Shown here one piece after another: positions 1 to 7,511 of a DNA stretch of 20,503 nucleotides. The first letter of the stretch is position 1, and each line of letters opens with the position of its first letter. The stretch is from DASUKL01 sp036278755 (GTDB lineage Bacteria > Chloroflexota > Limnocylindria > Limnocylindrales > CSP1-4). Both the position numbers and the translations under genes were made by a program. Below the pieces are notes generated by a model. The model had not been told where the DNA came from, did no database searches, and saw only the letters and a list, made by a program, of their open reading frames with translations. The stretch spans positions 1 to 20,503 of the forward strand of contig DASUKL010000095.1 of NCBI GenBank assembly GCA_036278755.1, read 5' to 3'.

Positions 1-43
1 GGTCGTCTTTGTGGCCCCGGGCGCGACCGGACCGTGACGGCGT

Positions 44-49
44 TACACT
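44..49 (+). promoter_or_regulatory. candidate -10 box for ferredoxin
   Basis: The hexamer TACACT lies about 92 bases before the ferredoxin start. It would give a leader of roughly 85 nt ending in a Shine-Dalgarno site. No convincing -35 hexamer sits at the expected distance (GCGCGA), so this is a weak call from the -10 match alone. Confidence 0.3.
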
Positions 50-140
50 CTCGCTGCTGCCCGACGTGCACCGCCCCATCCAGGGCGGACCAGCGTGGCG
101 GCGACGGCGCCAGCCCCCGAGATCGCAGGAGAGCCCACCG

Positions 141-431
<291 letters not shown>

Positions 432-466
432 CCCGGGCGGCCCATCCCGCCGACCGGCTACGCCCG

Positions 467-1390
467 ATGCGCATCGTCTCGCTCCTCCCCTCGGCCACCG
501 AGATCGTCTTCGCCCTCGGCCTGGGCGACGAGCTCGTCGGCCGTAGCCACGAGTGTGACTACCCGCCCGAGGCGCTCGAGGTGCCGGCCGTGACGCGGGC
601 CGCCGGCGACCTGCCCGATCCGTCGAGTCGGGAGGTCCATCAGCGGGTCCAGGAGCGGCTCCACGGCGGCAGCTCCCTGTACGAGCTCGACGAAGCGGCC
701 CTGGCCGAGGCCCACCCCGACCTCATCCTGACCCAGGAGCTGTGCGAGGTCTGTGCCGTCAGCTACCGCCAGGTCACGGCCGCCGTGCGGCGCCTCGACG
801 CCGAGGCCACGGTCCTCAGCCTGGAGCCGTCGAGCATCGAGGGCATCCTCAACACGATCACCACGGTGGGTGCCATGACCGAGGCGGAAGACGAGGCGGT
901 GGGCCTGGTCGAGCTCCTCCGCGAGCGCCTGGGCCACCTCGAGAACCGGGTCCTGGAGCGGCGTCTGGAGGGCGTCCGGCCCCGCCGCGTGGCCTGCCTC
1001 GAGTGGCTCGATCCACCTTTCGCCTCCGGCCACTGGGTGCCCGAGCAGGTCCGCCGGGCCGGCGGCTGGGACCTCCTGGGCCGGGAGGGCGAACGCTCCT
1101 ACGAGACGACCTGGCAGGCGCTCGCCGAGGTCGATCCGGAGCAGCTCTTCCTCATGCCCTGCGGCTTCGATGCGCCGGGCACGCGCGAGGCCTGGGCCCG
1201 GGCCGAGCTGCCGCCCGCCGTGAGCGCCCTGCGGGCCGTCCGTGAGGGCCAGGTCCTGGCTCTCGACGGCAGCGCCTATTTCAGCCGGCCGGGCCCCCGC
1301 GTCGTGGACGGCATCTCCCTCCTGGCCGAGCTCATCGACCCCGACGGTTTCGCCGGCCAGGCGCCAGCAGGTTCCTGGCTCCCGATCTAG
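467..1390 (+). CDS. BtuF-like cobalamin-binding protein without signal peptide
   Basis: The 307-residue protein has the BtuF/FepB-type periplasmic-binding fold (COG0614). It begins MRIVSLLPSATEIVFALGLG, the canonical first strand of the fold, so the ATG at 467 is firm and no export signal precedes it. The segments SHECDYP (27-33), QELCEVCAVSY (90-100) and GHWVPEQVRRAGG are typical of the signal-less subgroup usually labelled cobalamin-binding protein. Cysteines at 30, 93 and 96 stand out. No BtuC permease or BtuD ATPase is nearby, so it may not serve transport at all; a cytosolic corrinoid or metal-cofactor role is possible. It follows the ferredoxin by 35 bp, probably in one transcript. The family call is good; the ligand is inferred from homologues. 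Confidence 0.82.
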   Translation: MRIVSLLPSATEIVFALGLGDELVGRSHECDYPPEALEVPAVTRAAGDLPDPSSREVHQRVQERLHGGSSLYELDEAALAEAHPDLILTQELCEVCAVSYRQVTAAVRRLDAEATVLSLEPSSIEGILNTITTVGAMTEAEDEAVGLVELLRERLGHLENRVLERRLEGVRPRRVACLEWLDPPFASGHWVPEQVRRAGGWDLLGREGERSYETTWQALAEVDPEQLFLMPCGFDAPGTREAWARAELPPAVSALRAVREGQVLALDGSAYFSRPGPRVVDGISLLAELIDPDGFAGQAPAGSWLPI

Positions 1391-1428
1391 ACCCTGGGCA
1401 GGCCAGTCAGCTTAGACCTTGGGCAGGC
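1388..1428. repeat. 16-bp imperfect direct repeat at convergent gene ends
   Basis: TAGACCCTGGGCAGGC at 1388-1403 recurs as TAGACCTTGGGCAGGC at 1413-1428, 15 of 16 bases identical with a 25-bp period. The second copy encodes, on the minus strand, the last residues (SLPKV) and stop of the TrpB2 gene. The first copy contributes the TAG stop of the cobalamin-binding gene. It looks like a short tandem duplication of the trpB2 tail. Confidence 0.7.
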
Positions 1429-2773
1429 TGGCCAGCGCCGTCTCGACCTTCTCCGCGGGGTACTCGTAGTCCTCGATGCCGCCCGCCAGGTAGCGCTCGT
1501 AGGCGCTCAGGTCGAAGTGGCCGTGGCCGCTCAGGTTGAAGAGGATCACCCGGCCCTGGCCGGCCTCCTTGGCTTCCAGGGCCTCGTCGATGGCTGCCTT
1601 GACCGCGTGGGCCGACTCGGGCGCCGGGACGATGCCCTCGGTCCGGGCGAACCGCACCCCGGCCTCGAACGTCGACCGCTGGTGGACGGCCCGGGCCTCG
1701 ATGATGCCCTGGTCCTTCAGGAGGCTGACCAGGGGCGCCATGCCGTGATAGCGCAGGCCGCCAGCGTGGATGGGCTCGGGCACGAAGTCGTGGCCCAGGG
1801 TGTGCATCTTGACCAGCGGGGTGAGCTTGCCGGTGTCGCCGAAGTCGTAGGCGTACACGCCCCGGGTCATGCTCGGGGCGGCCTCCGGCTCGACGGCCAC
1901 GATGCGGTAGTCGGCCTCGCCGCGGAGCTTCTGGCCGGCGAAGGGGAACGTCAGGCCGGCGAAGTTCGAGCCGCCCCCGGCACAGGCGATGATCACGTCG
2001 GGCCGCTCGCCGGCCAGGGCCATCTGCTCCAGCGCTTCCTGGCCGATGACCGTCTGGTGCAGCAAGACGTGGTTGAGCACCGAGCCCAGCGCGTACTTCG
2101 TGTCGTCGCGGGTAGCCGCATCTTCGACCGCTTCGCTGATGGCGATGCCCAGGGAGCCCGGGCTGTCGGGTCGCTCGGCCAGGACCGCCCGGCCGTAGTT
2201 CGTCTCGGGTGAGGGGCTGGCCACGACACTGGCCCCATAGGTCTCCATGAGGATCCGCCGGTAGGGCTTCTGGTCGTAGCTGACGCGGACCATGTAGACC
2301 TTGACCTCGAGCCCGAAGACCGCGCCGGCGAAGGCCAGGGCGCTGCCCCATTGGCCCGCTCCTGTCTCGGTCGCCAGGCGCTTGACGCCGTCCTCCTTGT
2401 TGAAGAAGGCCTGGGCCAGGGCCGTGTTGGGCTTGTGGCTGCCGGCCGGGCTCACGCCCTCGTACTTGTAGTAGATGTGGGCCGGGGTATCGAGGGCCTG
2501 CTCGAGACGGCGGGCCCGATAGAGCGGGCTGGGGCGGTACAGCGCGTAGGCCTGGCGCACGGGATCGGGGATCTCGACCTCCCGGTCGGTCGAGACCTCC
2601 TGGAGGATGAGGGCCATCGGGAACAGGGGAGCCAGATCGGCCGGGCCGATGGGCTGTCCGGTCCCGGGGTGGAGCACCGGCGGCGGCGCGACCGGCAGGT
2701 CCGCGGCGATGTTGTACCAGGCCCGCGGGATGCGGTCCTCATCGAGGATGAACTTCGTCCGCTCCAGTGTCAT
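1412..2773 (-). CDS. trpB2: TrpB2-type tryptophan synthase beta chain-like PLP enzyme
   Basis: A 453-residue fold-type II PLP enzyme that condenses indole with serine (or phosphoserine) to give tryptophan. The PLP lysine is K114 in GVSPAGSHKPNTA. The catalytic glutamate is E136 in ETGAGQWGSA, where Trp replaces the His of the GAGQHG motif of TrpB1; this, together with the length (TrpB1 is about 400 residues), marks the TrpB2 class. The phosphate-binding loop CAGGGSNFAG follows. The start is fixed by AGGAGGAG at 2778-2785, four bases before ATG 2773. Upstream extension of this frame is antisense to proC and the methyltransferase. No trpA or other trp gene is adjacent, in keeping with TrpB2 proteins that work as stand-alone indole-salvage enzymes. 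It converges with the cobalamin-binding gene (21 bp gap) and diverges from the methyltransferase. Confidence 0.92.
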   Translation of the reverse strand: MTLERTKFILDEDRIPRAWYNIAADLPVAPPPVLHPGTGQPIGPADLAPLFPMALILQEVSTDREVEIPDPVRQAYALYRPSPLYRARRLEQALDTPAHIYYKYEGVSPAGSHKPNTALAQAFFNKEDGVKRLATETGAGQWGSALAFAGAVFGLEVKVYMVRVSYDQKPYRRILMETYGASVVASPSPETNYGRAVLAERPDSPGSLGIAISEAVEDAATRDDTKYALGSVLNHVLLHQTVIGQEALEQMALAGERPDVIIACAGGGSNFAGLTFPFAGQKLRGEADYRIVAVEPEAAPSMTRGVYAYDFGDTGKLTPLVKMHTLGHDFVPEPIHAGGLRYHGMAPLVSLLKDQGIIEARAVHQRSTFEAGVRFARTEGIVPAPESAHAVKAAIDEALEAKEAGQGRVILFNLSGHGHFDLSAYERYLAGGIEDYEYPAEKVETALASLPKV

Positions 2774-2777
2774 CCGG

Positions 2778-2785
2778 CTCCTCCT
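2778..2785 (-). promoter_or_regulatory. strong ribosome binding site of trpB2
   Basis: On the minus strand AGGAGGAG precedes the ATG at 2773 by four bases. It decides the start of trpB2 and contrasts with the leaderless-looking gene that diverges from it. Confidence 0.75.
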
Positions 2786-2857
2786 CGTCCGCCTCCGGAC
2801 GGCCTCGGCCCCCGCTCGACCCCTCGTCCGACAGGATACCCGGCCGGCATCATGGTC

Positions 2858-2872
2858 TACGCTCCGGGGGTG
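2858..2872 (+). promoter_or_regulatory. leaderless-type promoter (-10 TACGCT, N6, GTG)
   Basis: TACGCT at 2858-2863 is followed by six bases and then GTG at 2870. Transcription starting about seven bases after the -10 would begin on the start codon itself. The same geometry is seen at 4861, 7497, 18660 and, on the minus strand, 18588. No clear -35 is visible. Confidence 0.6.
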
Positions 2873-3763
2873 CCGTTCCGTGCCCGTTTCGAGTGCCTGT
2901 GGTGCGGTCGTCCCTGGACGGCCGCGGATGGCGAAGCCCTCGAGGGCTGGGCCCAGCTCTGCCCCGACTGCCTGGGCCGGGCCGGAGACAACGGCTTCCT
3001 GCGGGCCCGACTCCACGCCGCCATCGCCGAGCGCGGTCGCAGCCAGCGTCAGGGGCCCGACCCCGACGCGGAGATGGTCGCCTACTACGAGGCCCGAGCG
3101 ACCGAATACGACGACTGGTATCTCCGCCGCGGCCGCTACGACCACGGCCCGCTGGAGAACCTGGCCTGGACGATGGAGCTGGACCAGGCCACCCTGTGGC
3201 TGGACCGCCAGCCCCTGAACGGCCGCATCGTCGAGCTGGCCGCCGGCACGGGCTGGTGGTCGCCCCTGCTGGCCGGCAAGGGCGAGCTGTGGTGCTACGA
3301 CGCCGCGGGGGCGCCGCTCGACCGCGCCAGCCAGCGCCTGGTAGCCCATCGCCTGCGGGCCCACCTCCACGTCCGTGATGCCTGGGCCCCGCCCGAGCCG
3401 CCCCCGGCCGACGCGCTGTTCACGGGCTTCTGGCTGAGCCATGTGCGGCGGGCCCGACTGGGCACGTTCCTGGCCCTGGCTCGGGCCTGGCTCAAGCCCG
3501 GCGGCCGCCTGGCCTTCATCGACTCCCGGCCCGATCCGGCCTCGGGGGCGCCGGACCAGGACTGGGACCCGGCCACGGAGACGAGCCGGCGCCGCCTGGC
3601 CGACGGCCGCACCTTCACCGTGCCCAAGGTCTACTACGCGCCTGACGAACTCGATGCGGCCCTCCGGGCGGCCGGCTTCGAGGACCCCGAGATCACGACG
3701 ACCAGCCGCTTCTTCCTCCTTGGCTCGGCCGTGGCAGGGGAGGCCGGCCAGGGGAACCCCTAG
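2870..3763 (+). CDS. SAM-dependent methyltransferase with N-terminal zinc-ribbon-like segment
   Basis: A cytosolic class I methyltransferase of 297 residues. The N-terminus carries two CxxC pairs (C9/C12 and C31/C34), likely a zinc ribbon. A linker leads to YYEARATEYDDWYLRRGRY (72-90), then SAM-binding motif I VELAAGTGWW (121-130). The acidic YDAAG that probably contacts the SAM ribose and a motif LKPGGRLAFIDS typical of the post-I region follow. The C-terminus ends with a Tyr/Phe-rich region usual in small-molecule methyltransferases. I prefer GTG 2870 because a -10 box sits six bases before it; an in-frame ATG at 2852 would add six residues but overlaps that promoter and lacks an SD. The substrate is unknown. 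It diverges from trpB2. Confidence 0.85.
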   Translation: MPFRARFECLWCGRPWTAADGEALEGWAQLCPDCLGRAGDNGFLRARLHAAIAERGRSQRQGPDPDAEMVAYYEARATEYDDWYLRRGRYDHGPLENLAWTMELDQATLWLDRQPLNGRIVELAAGTGWWSPLLAGKGELWCYDAAGAPLDRASQRLVAHRLRAHLHVRDAWAPPEPPPADALFTGFWLSHVRRARLGTFLALARAWLKPGGRLAFIDSRPDPASGAPDQDWDPATETSRRRLADGRTFTVPKVYYAPDELDAALRAAGFEDPEITTTSRFFLLGSAVAGEAGQGNP

Positions 3764-3814
3764 CCTGGGAGGCGGCAGGCCCCGACGGGCAGGGATCCGG
3801 GCGGCGGGCTCGGA

Positions 3815-3835
3815 GACCCGTCCGGGCGACGGGTC
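3815..3835 (+). terminator. hairpin after methyltransferase gene
   Basis: GACCCGT and ACGGGTC form a 7-bp stem with a 7-nt loop between the methyltransferase stop and the proC promoter. No U-tract follows, so it is only a possible weak terminator or an mRNA 3' end structure. Confidence 0.3.
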
Positions 3836-3874
3836 CTGGCGGTCGGTCGGTCGGGGCCGCCGGTCGAGGCTCGG

Positions 3875-3892
3875 TATACTCGGCCCTCCATG
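3875..3892 (+). promoter_or_regulatory. proC promoter -10 (TATACT) with 0-3 nt leader
   Basis: TATACT (3875-3880), five of six matches to the consensus, lies nine bases before the proC ATG at 3890. There is no Shine-Dalgarno, and a start about seven bases past the hexamer leaves a leader of only a few bases. Confidence 0.55.
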
Positions 3893-4768
3893 TCTCTCCA
3901 CGATGCCCGCATCGCCATCATCGGCTCCGGGGTGATGGCCGAGGCCATGATCGCCGGCCTGCTCCGCAACGGCTCCGTGGCGCCCACGGCCATCGTCGCC
4001 AGCCACCCGCGCGCCGAGCGGCGGGCGGCCCTCGAGCACGATTACGCGGTGCGCACCTGTGCGGCCAACGGCGAGGCCATAGCCGAGGCCGACGTCATCG
4101 TCCTGGGCATCAAGCCCCAGATGCTCACCCGCGTGGGGCGGGACCTGCACGGCAGCCTGCGCCCCGGCCAGCTCGTCCTCTCGATCATCGCCGGCGGCAC
4201 GACGACCGCCCTGGCCAACGCCCTGGGCCACCGCCAGATCGTGCGCAGCATGCCCAACACGCCGGCCCGGCTGGGCAAAGGCATGACCGTCTGGTACGCC
4301 ACCCCCGAAGTCACCGACGCCCAGCGCGAGCAGGCCGGGACGTTGCTGCGGGCCCTGGGGGCGGAGCTGGCCGTGGATGACGAGCGCCTGGTGGCCATGG
4401 CCACGGCCGTCAGCGGGACCGGGCCGACCTACGTCTTCCTGGTCATGGAGGCGCTCATCGACGCGGCCGTGCACCTGGGTTTCCCGCGCCACGTGGCCCA
4501 CGACCTGGTCATCGAGACGCTCGAAGGCAGCACGCTCTTCGCCAAGTCCAGCGGCCTCCATCCGGCCGAGCTGCGGAACATGGTCACCTCGCCGGGGGGC
4601 ACGAGCGCGGCGGCGCTCCACGAGCTCGAGTCCGGCCGCCTGCGGACGGTCCTCTCGGAGGCCGTCTGGGCCGCCTACCGGCGGACCGAGGAGCTGGGCC
4701 ACCAGCTCGAGGAGGCTACGGCCGCGGAGGCCCTGCCGGCCCGGCCACGAGGTGGCAGCCGGGCCTGA
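3890..4768 (+). CDS. proC: pyrroline-5-carboxylate reductase
   Basis: Catalyses the last step of proline synthesis, NAD(P)H reduction of 1-pyrroline-5-carboxylate, in the cytosol. The 292-residue protein has the Rossmann loop GSGVMAEAM (12-20), the conserved RSMPNTPARLGKG segment, the VSGTGPTYVF core of the dimerisation domain, and the family signature near NMVTSPGGTSAAALHELE. Length is close to typical ProC (about 270) with a slightly longer Arg/Gly tail. ATG 3890 directly precedes the Rossmann strand and lies just behind a TATACT -10 box. Downstream on the same strand are a prolyl-oligopeptidase-type gene and proline dehydrogenase, so proline synthesis and turnover genes are neighbours. Confidence 0.95.
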   Translation: MSLHDARIAIIGSGVMAEAMIAGLLRNGSVAPTAIVASHPRAERRAALEHDYAVRTCAANGEAIAEADVIVLGIKPQMLTRVGRDLHGSLRPGQLVLSIIAGGTTTALANALGHRQIVRSMPNTPARLGKGMTVWYATPEVTDAQREQAGTLLRALGAELAVDDERLVAMATAVSGTGPTYVFLVMEALIDAAVHLGFPRHVAHDLVIETLEGSTLFAKSSGLHPAELRNMVTSPGGTSAAALHELESGRLRTVLSEAVWAAYRRTEELGHQLEEATAAEALPARPRGGSRA

Positions 4769-4860
4769 CCCTGGCCCCATGATCCGGCACCCCACCCGGG
4801 CCTGGGGCACCTGCCCCGTCCGACCGTCCCGGCCGTGCCAACGGGGTCCCATCCGCATGG

Positions 4861-4875
4861 CATGATGCCGGCGTG
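4861..4875 (+). promoter_or_regulatory. leaderless-type promoter (-10 CATGAT, N6, GTG)
   Basis: CATGAT at 4861-4866 is followed by GCCGGC and the GTG start at 4873. The spacing equals that of the other leaderless-type starts in the window. The first base deviates from TAnnnT, so this is the weakest of the five. Confidence 0.45.
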
Positions 4876-6849
4876 CCAAGCCGACCTGCCGCCGTCACCC
4901 GGCCGGCCGCTCGCCGCAGTGTGCGCGAGCGCCTCGACGTCGACGCCATCGTGGCCGTGGACCCGCCGCAGGCCTTCCGCGTCAGCCCCGACGGCCGCTG
5001 GGTGGCCTGCCTCGAGGAGATCGCCGGAGCCCGCCAGGTCTGCCTCCGTCCCCTGCGCGGCCGAGGGCCACGTCGCCAGCTGACGGCCGTGGCCAGCGAT
5101 GCAGCGGATCCGCAGTGGTCGCCCGACGGCACCCGGCTGGCCTTCGTCCGTGAGCGGGCCATCTGGGTCATGGATGCCGACGGCGGACGCTCCCAGCGGG
5201 TGGCCGACCATCCTGCCGGCAACGAGGCCCCGCGCTGGGCCCCCGACGGCCGCCGCCTCTGCTTCCTCTCACGGCGACGGGGTTGGAGCCAGCTCTGGCT
5301 CGTCGAGGTGCCGCGGCCGGGCCCCGGCCGGCCGCCCCGCGTGGACCGGGAGCCCGAGGCGACCTGTCTGACCGCCGAAGCCCGCGACCTGGCCCTGCCC
5401 AGCTGGTCCCCGGACGGGCGCTGGATCCTGGCCGCGACGACCGAACCGGACGACCTGGTCAACGAGCGGCTCGTGATCGTGGATGCGGCCGCGGAGATGC
5501 CGCCGCGGGTCGTGGCCGGCCAGGGCTCGACGGCCGTGGGCGGCGGCTGGTGGCCGGACGGGCGGAGCATCGTCTACCTCGACGACCAGGACGGCTGGTT
5601 CCAGGTCCGGCGTCTGGCCATCGATCCGGCCACAGGTGACGCGGGCCGGTCCACGGCCCTCACCGCTGGGCCGCAGGAACATGGCCTCGCCGATGGCGAG
5701 CCGTACGGCGCCCCGCACGTCGCCCCGGACGGCCGGCGAGTGGCCCACCTCCGGGTCCACGACGGCCTGACCGATGTCGTCGTGACCTCCATCGAGCCGG
5801 AGCGCCAGCGGACGGGCGGCAGCGATGCCCGGGCGATGCGGCTCGATCCTGAGCCCGGCCTGTGGCGGATCGTCGGGTGGGTCGGCGACGACCAGCTCGC
5901 GGTGGTCGGCGAGACGAACACCCGGCCTCCGGACCTATGGCTCCTGCCGGTCCCCCCGCCGGGCGGCAGACCGGCCGCGGAGGAGCCGCGCCAGGTGACC
6001 GACTCGCGACCGGGCGCCCTGCCGGTCCACCGCTTCGTGGCGCCCGAACGGGTTCGCCTGGAGGCTCGCGACGGGCTGCCGCTCGAAGCCATCCTGTGGC
6101 GACCGGCGGATGCCGATGGGCAGCCGGGGGGCCGCCGCGTGCCCGTCGTGATCGACGCCCACGGCGGCCCGACCTCACAGCGGTTCGCCGGCTGGTGGCC
6201 CTTCTTCCAGCTCCTCGTCCAGGACGGGATGGCGGTCCTGACCGTGGACTTCCGCGGCTCGACCGGCTACGGCCGCGCCTTTCGTCGGGCCAACGTCGAC
6301 GAGTGGGGCCATGCCGACACCCAGGACCTCGTCGACGCCGGCCGCTGGGCCGCGGCCCAGCCCTGGGCCGACGGCCGGCTGGCCATCCATGGCGGCTCGT
6401 ACGGGGGCTACATGACCCTGACCTGCCTGGTCGAGGAGCCCGGGCTCTGGCGGGCCGGGGTCGACCTGTACGGCGACTCGGAGATCGCCGAGAGCTACCG
6501 CCACGGGGACCGGGTGGGCCGCATCGACCTGGAGCGGATGATGGGCCGGCCCGACGACCCGGCCAAGGCCGAACTCTACCGCCGTGGCTCGCCGGTCTAT
6601 GGGGCGGAGCGGATCGAGGCCCCGCTGCTCCTCCTGCACGGGCGCAAGGACGAGCGGGTGGTGCCCCTCATGACGGAGCGCATGGTCGCGGCGCTGCGCA
6701 TCGAGGGCAAGTACCACGAGGTCCACTGGTACGACGACGAGGGCCACGGCTGGCGGCGCCGGGAGAACCGGCGCGATGCGTATGCCCGCGTCCGGGCCTT
6801 CCTGAAGCGTCACCTCCTGGACGAGGCGCCGGAGGCCGGAGGAGCCTAG
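4873..6849 (+). CDS. S9 family prolyl oligopeptidase-type serine peptidase
   Basis: The 658-residue protein has an N-terminal TolB/DPP-like beta-propeller, seen as repeated blades (RVSPDGRWVACL, QWSPDGTRLAFV, RWAPDGRRLCFL, SWSPDGRWILAA, WWPDGRSIVYL, HVAPDGRRVAHL), and a C-terminal alpha/beta-hydrolase domain. HGGP (H430) is the usual oxyanion-region motif, GGSYGGYM gives nucleophile S509, HGRKDERV gives D593 and EGHGW gives H625, so the triad is complete. These S9C-like enzymes cleave short peptides or acylated peptides. There is no signal peptide, so it probably acts in the cytosol. The start is GTG 4873, supported by a -10 box six bases upstream and no SD. It lies between proC and proline dehydrogenase and may feed proline, which is inference. 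Confidence 0.9.
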   Translation: MPSRPAAVTRPAARRSVRERLDVDAIVAVDPPQAFRVSPDGRWVACLEEIAGARQVCLRPLRGRGPRRQLTAVASDAADPQWSPDGTRLAFVRERAIWVMDADGGRSQRVADHPAGNEAPRWAPDGRRLCFLSRRRGWSQLWLVEVPRPGPGRPPRVDREPEATCLTAEARDLALPSWSPDGRWILAATTEPDDLVNERLVIVDAAAEMPPRVVAGQGSTAVGGGWWPDGRSIVYLDDQDGWFQVRRLAIDPATGDAGRSTALTAGPQEHGLADGEPYGAPHVAPDGRRVAHLRVHDGLTDVVVTSIEPERQRTGGSDARAMRLDPEPGLWRIVGWVGDDQLAVVGETNTRPPDLWLLPVPPPGGRPAAEEPRQVTDSRPGALPVHRFVAPERVRLEARDGLPLEAILWRPADADGQPGGRRVPVVIDAHGGPTSQRFAGWWPFFQLLVQDGMAVLTVDFRGSTGYGRAFRRANVDEWGHADTQDLVDAGRWAAAQPWADGRLAIHGGSYGGYMTLTCLVEEPGLWRAGVDLYGDSEIAESYRHGDRVGRIDLERMMGRPDDPAKAELYRRGSPVYGAERIEAPLLLLHGRKDERVVPLMTERMVAALRIEGKYHEVHWYDDEGHGWRRRENRRDAYARVRAFLKRHLLDEAPEAGGA

Positions 6850-6879
6850 CCCTCGGGTCGGAGGCCCTGGAGGTCGTGC

Positions 6880-6896
6880 GGCCCACTGTTCGGGCC
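6880..6896. terminator. weak hairpin between convergent genes
   Basis: GGCCC and GGGCC pair around a 7-nt loop in the 64-bp gap between the convergent S9 peptidase and DUF421 genes. It could serve both strands, but the stem is only 5 bp and lacks a T-run. Confidence 0.25.
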
Positions 6897-6913
6897 TGGC
6901 CGGCCCTGTCGGC

Positions 6914-7456
6914 CTAGTCGGCGGCCGGCCGCCGGTAGCGTCGCCGTCGCCGGCGTTCGGCGATGCGGGCCGTGCCCTCCTCGGTCACGATGCTGATCGA
7001 GCCGTCCTGTTCGAGCGTGGCCAGCTTGACCCTGGCCAGGGAGTCCACGCCGTGCTCGCGCAAGGCCGCCTCGAGGTCGCCGTCGTCGAGCTCCTCGCGG
7101 TCCACAGCGTCGGGCAGCCAGGCCCCGTCGCGGCCGATGACCGTGGGCTCGAACTCGAGGGCCCGACGGATGAACGGCACATGTTCCCGCGCCGCGGCCA
7201 CGACCTTGTTCATACCGAAGATCGTGACCAGGATGATGAGGCCCCCCAGGAGCGAGGTGTCCTGGCCCGTGACGGCCGGCTGGACGGCGTTGGCCGCGAG
7301 CAGGACCAGGGCCAGGTCGAACAGCGTGAACTGGCCCAGCTCCCGCTTGCCCGAGAGGCGCAGGGCGCCCAGGAACACGATGTAGACGACGATCGTCCGC
7401 ACCACGAGCTCGAGGGGCGGGGCTCCCAAGTGCCAGAGCGCGTCGGTCAACTCCAT
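6914..7456 (-). CDS. YetF/DUF421 family membrane protein
   Basis: The 180-residue inner-membrane protein has about three N-terminal membrane segments (around ELVVRTIVVYIVFLGALRL, FTLFDLALVLLAANAV and LLGGLIILVTIFGM). A soluble YetF C-terminal domain follows (PTVIGRDGAWLPDAV ... LARVKLATLEQDGSISIV). The RLSGKRELGQFTLFDL stretch is characteristic of DUF421. The protein ends in a strongly basic tail (ERRRRRRYRRPAAD), which is unusual and may bind nucleic acid or lipid head groups. The role of the family is unclear; it has been linked to spore or envelope properties in Bacillus. ATG 7456 is chosen because a longer frame would run into the divergent proline dehydrogenase gene, and TAGAGT lies eight bases upstream. 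Confidence 0.87.
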   Translation of the reverse strand: MELTDALWHLGAPPLELVVRTIVVYIVFLGALRLSGKRELGQFTLFDLALVLLAANAVQPAVTGQDTSLLGGLIILVTIFGMNKVVAAAREHVPFIRRALEFEPTVIGRDGAWLPDAVDREELDDGDLEAALREHGVDSLARVKLATLEQDGSISIVTEEGTARIAERRRRRRYRRPAAD

Positions 7457-7470
7457 CGGCGGCGACTCTA
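7454..7470 (-). promoter_or_regulatory. DUF421 gene promoter -10 (TAGAGT) with short leader
   Basis: On the minus strand TAGAGT (7470-7465) lies eight bases before ATG 7456, with no Shine-Dalgarno between. It forms the left half of a 52-bp divergent promoter region. Confidence 0.45.
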
Positions 7471-7496
7471 GCGCCCCGCGGGGGTCGGCGGGCGGA

Positions 7497-7511
7497 TACG
7501 ATGCCGGGGTG
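7497..7511 (+). promoter_or_regulatory. leaderless-type promoter (-10 TACGAT, N6, GTG)
   Basis: TACGAT at 7497-7502, then GCCGGG, then GTG 7509. This is one of the clearest cases of the recurring -10/N6/GTG arrangement and fixes the start of the proline dehydrogenase gene. Confidence 0.65.

Noticed and set aside
2852..2869. ATG 2852 as start of the methyltransferase
   Set aside because: It overlaps the -10 hexamer at 2858, has no SD, and adds residues not needed for the zinc-ribbon-like segment. GTG 2870 matches the geometry of other genes.
3839..3855. GGTC tandem repeats before proC
   Set aside because: Only about three short copies in GC-rich DNA; not distinguishable from chance.
1412..4879. 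Very long minus-strand open frame extending trpB2 upstream to over 1100 codons
   Set aside because: The extension is antisense to proC and the methyltransferase and has no family features. The trpB2 start with AGGAGGAG at 2778-2785 ends the real gene. High GC keeps stops rare in this frame.
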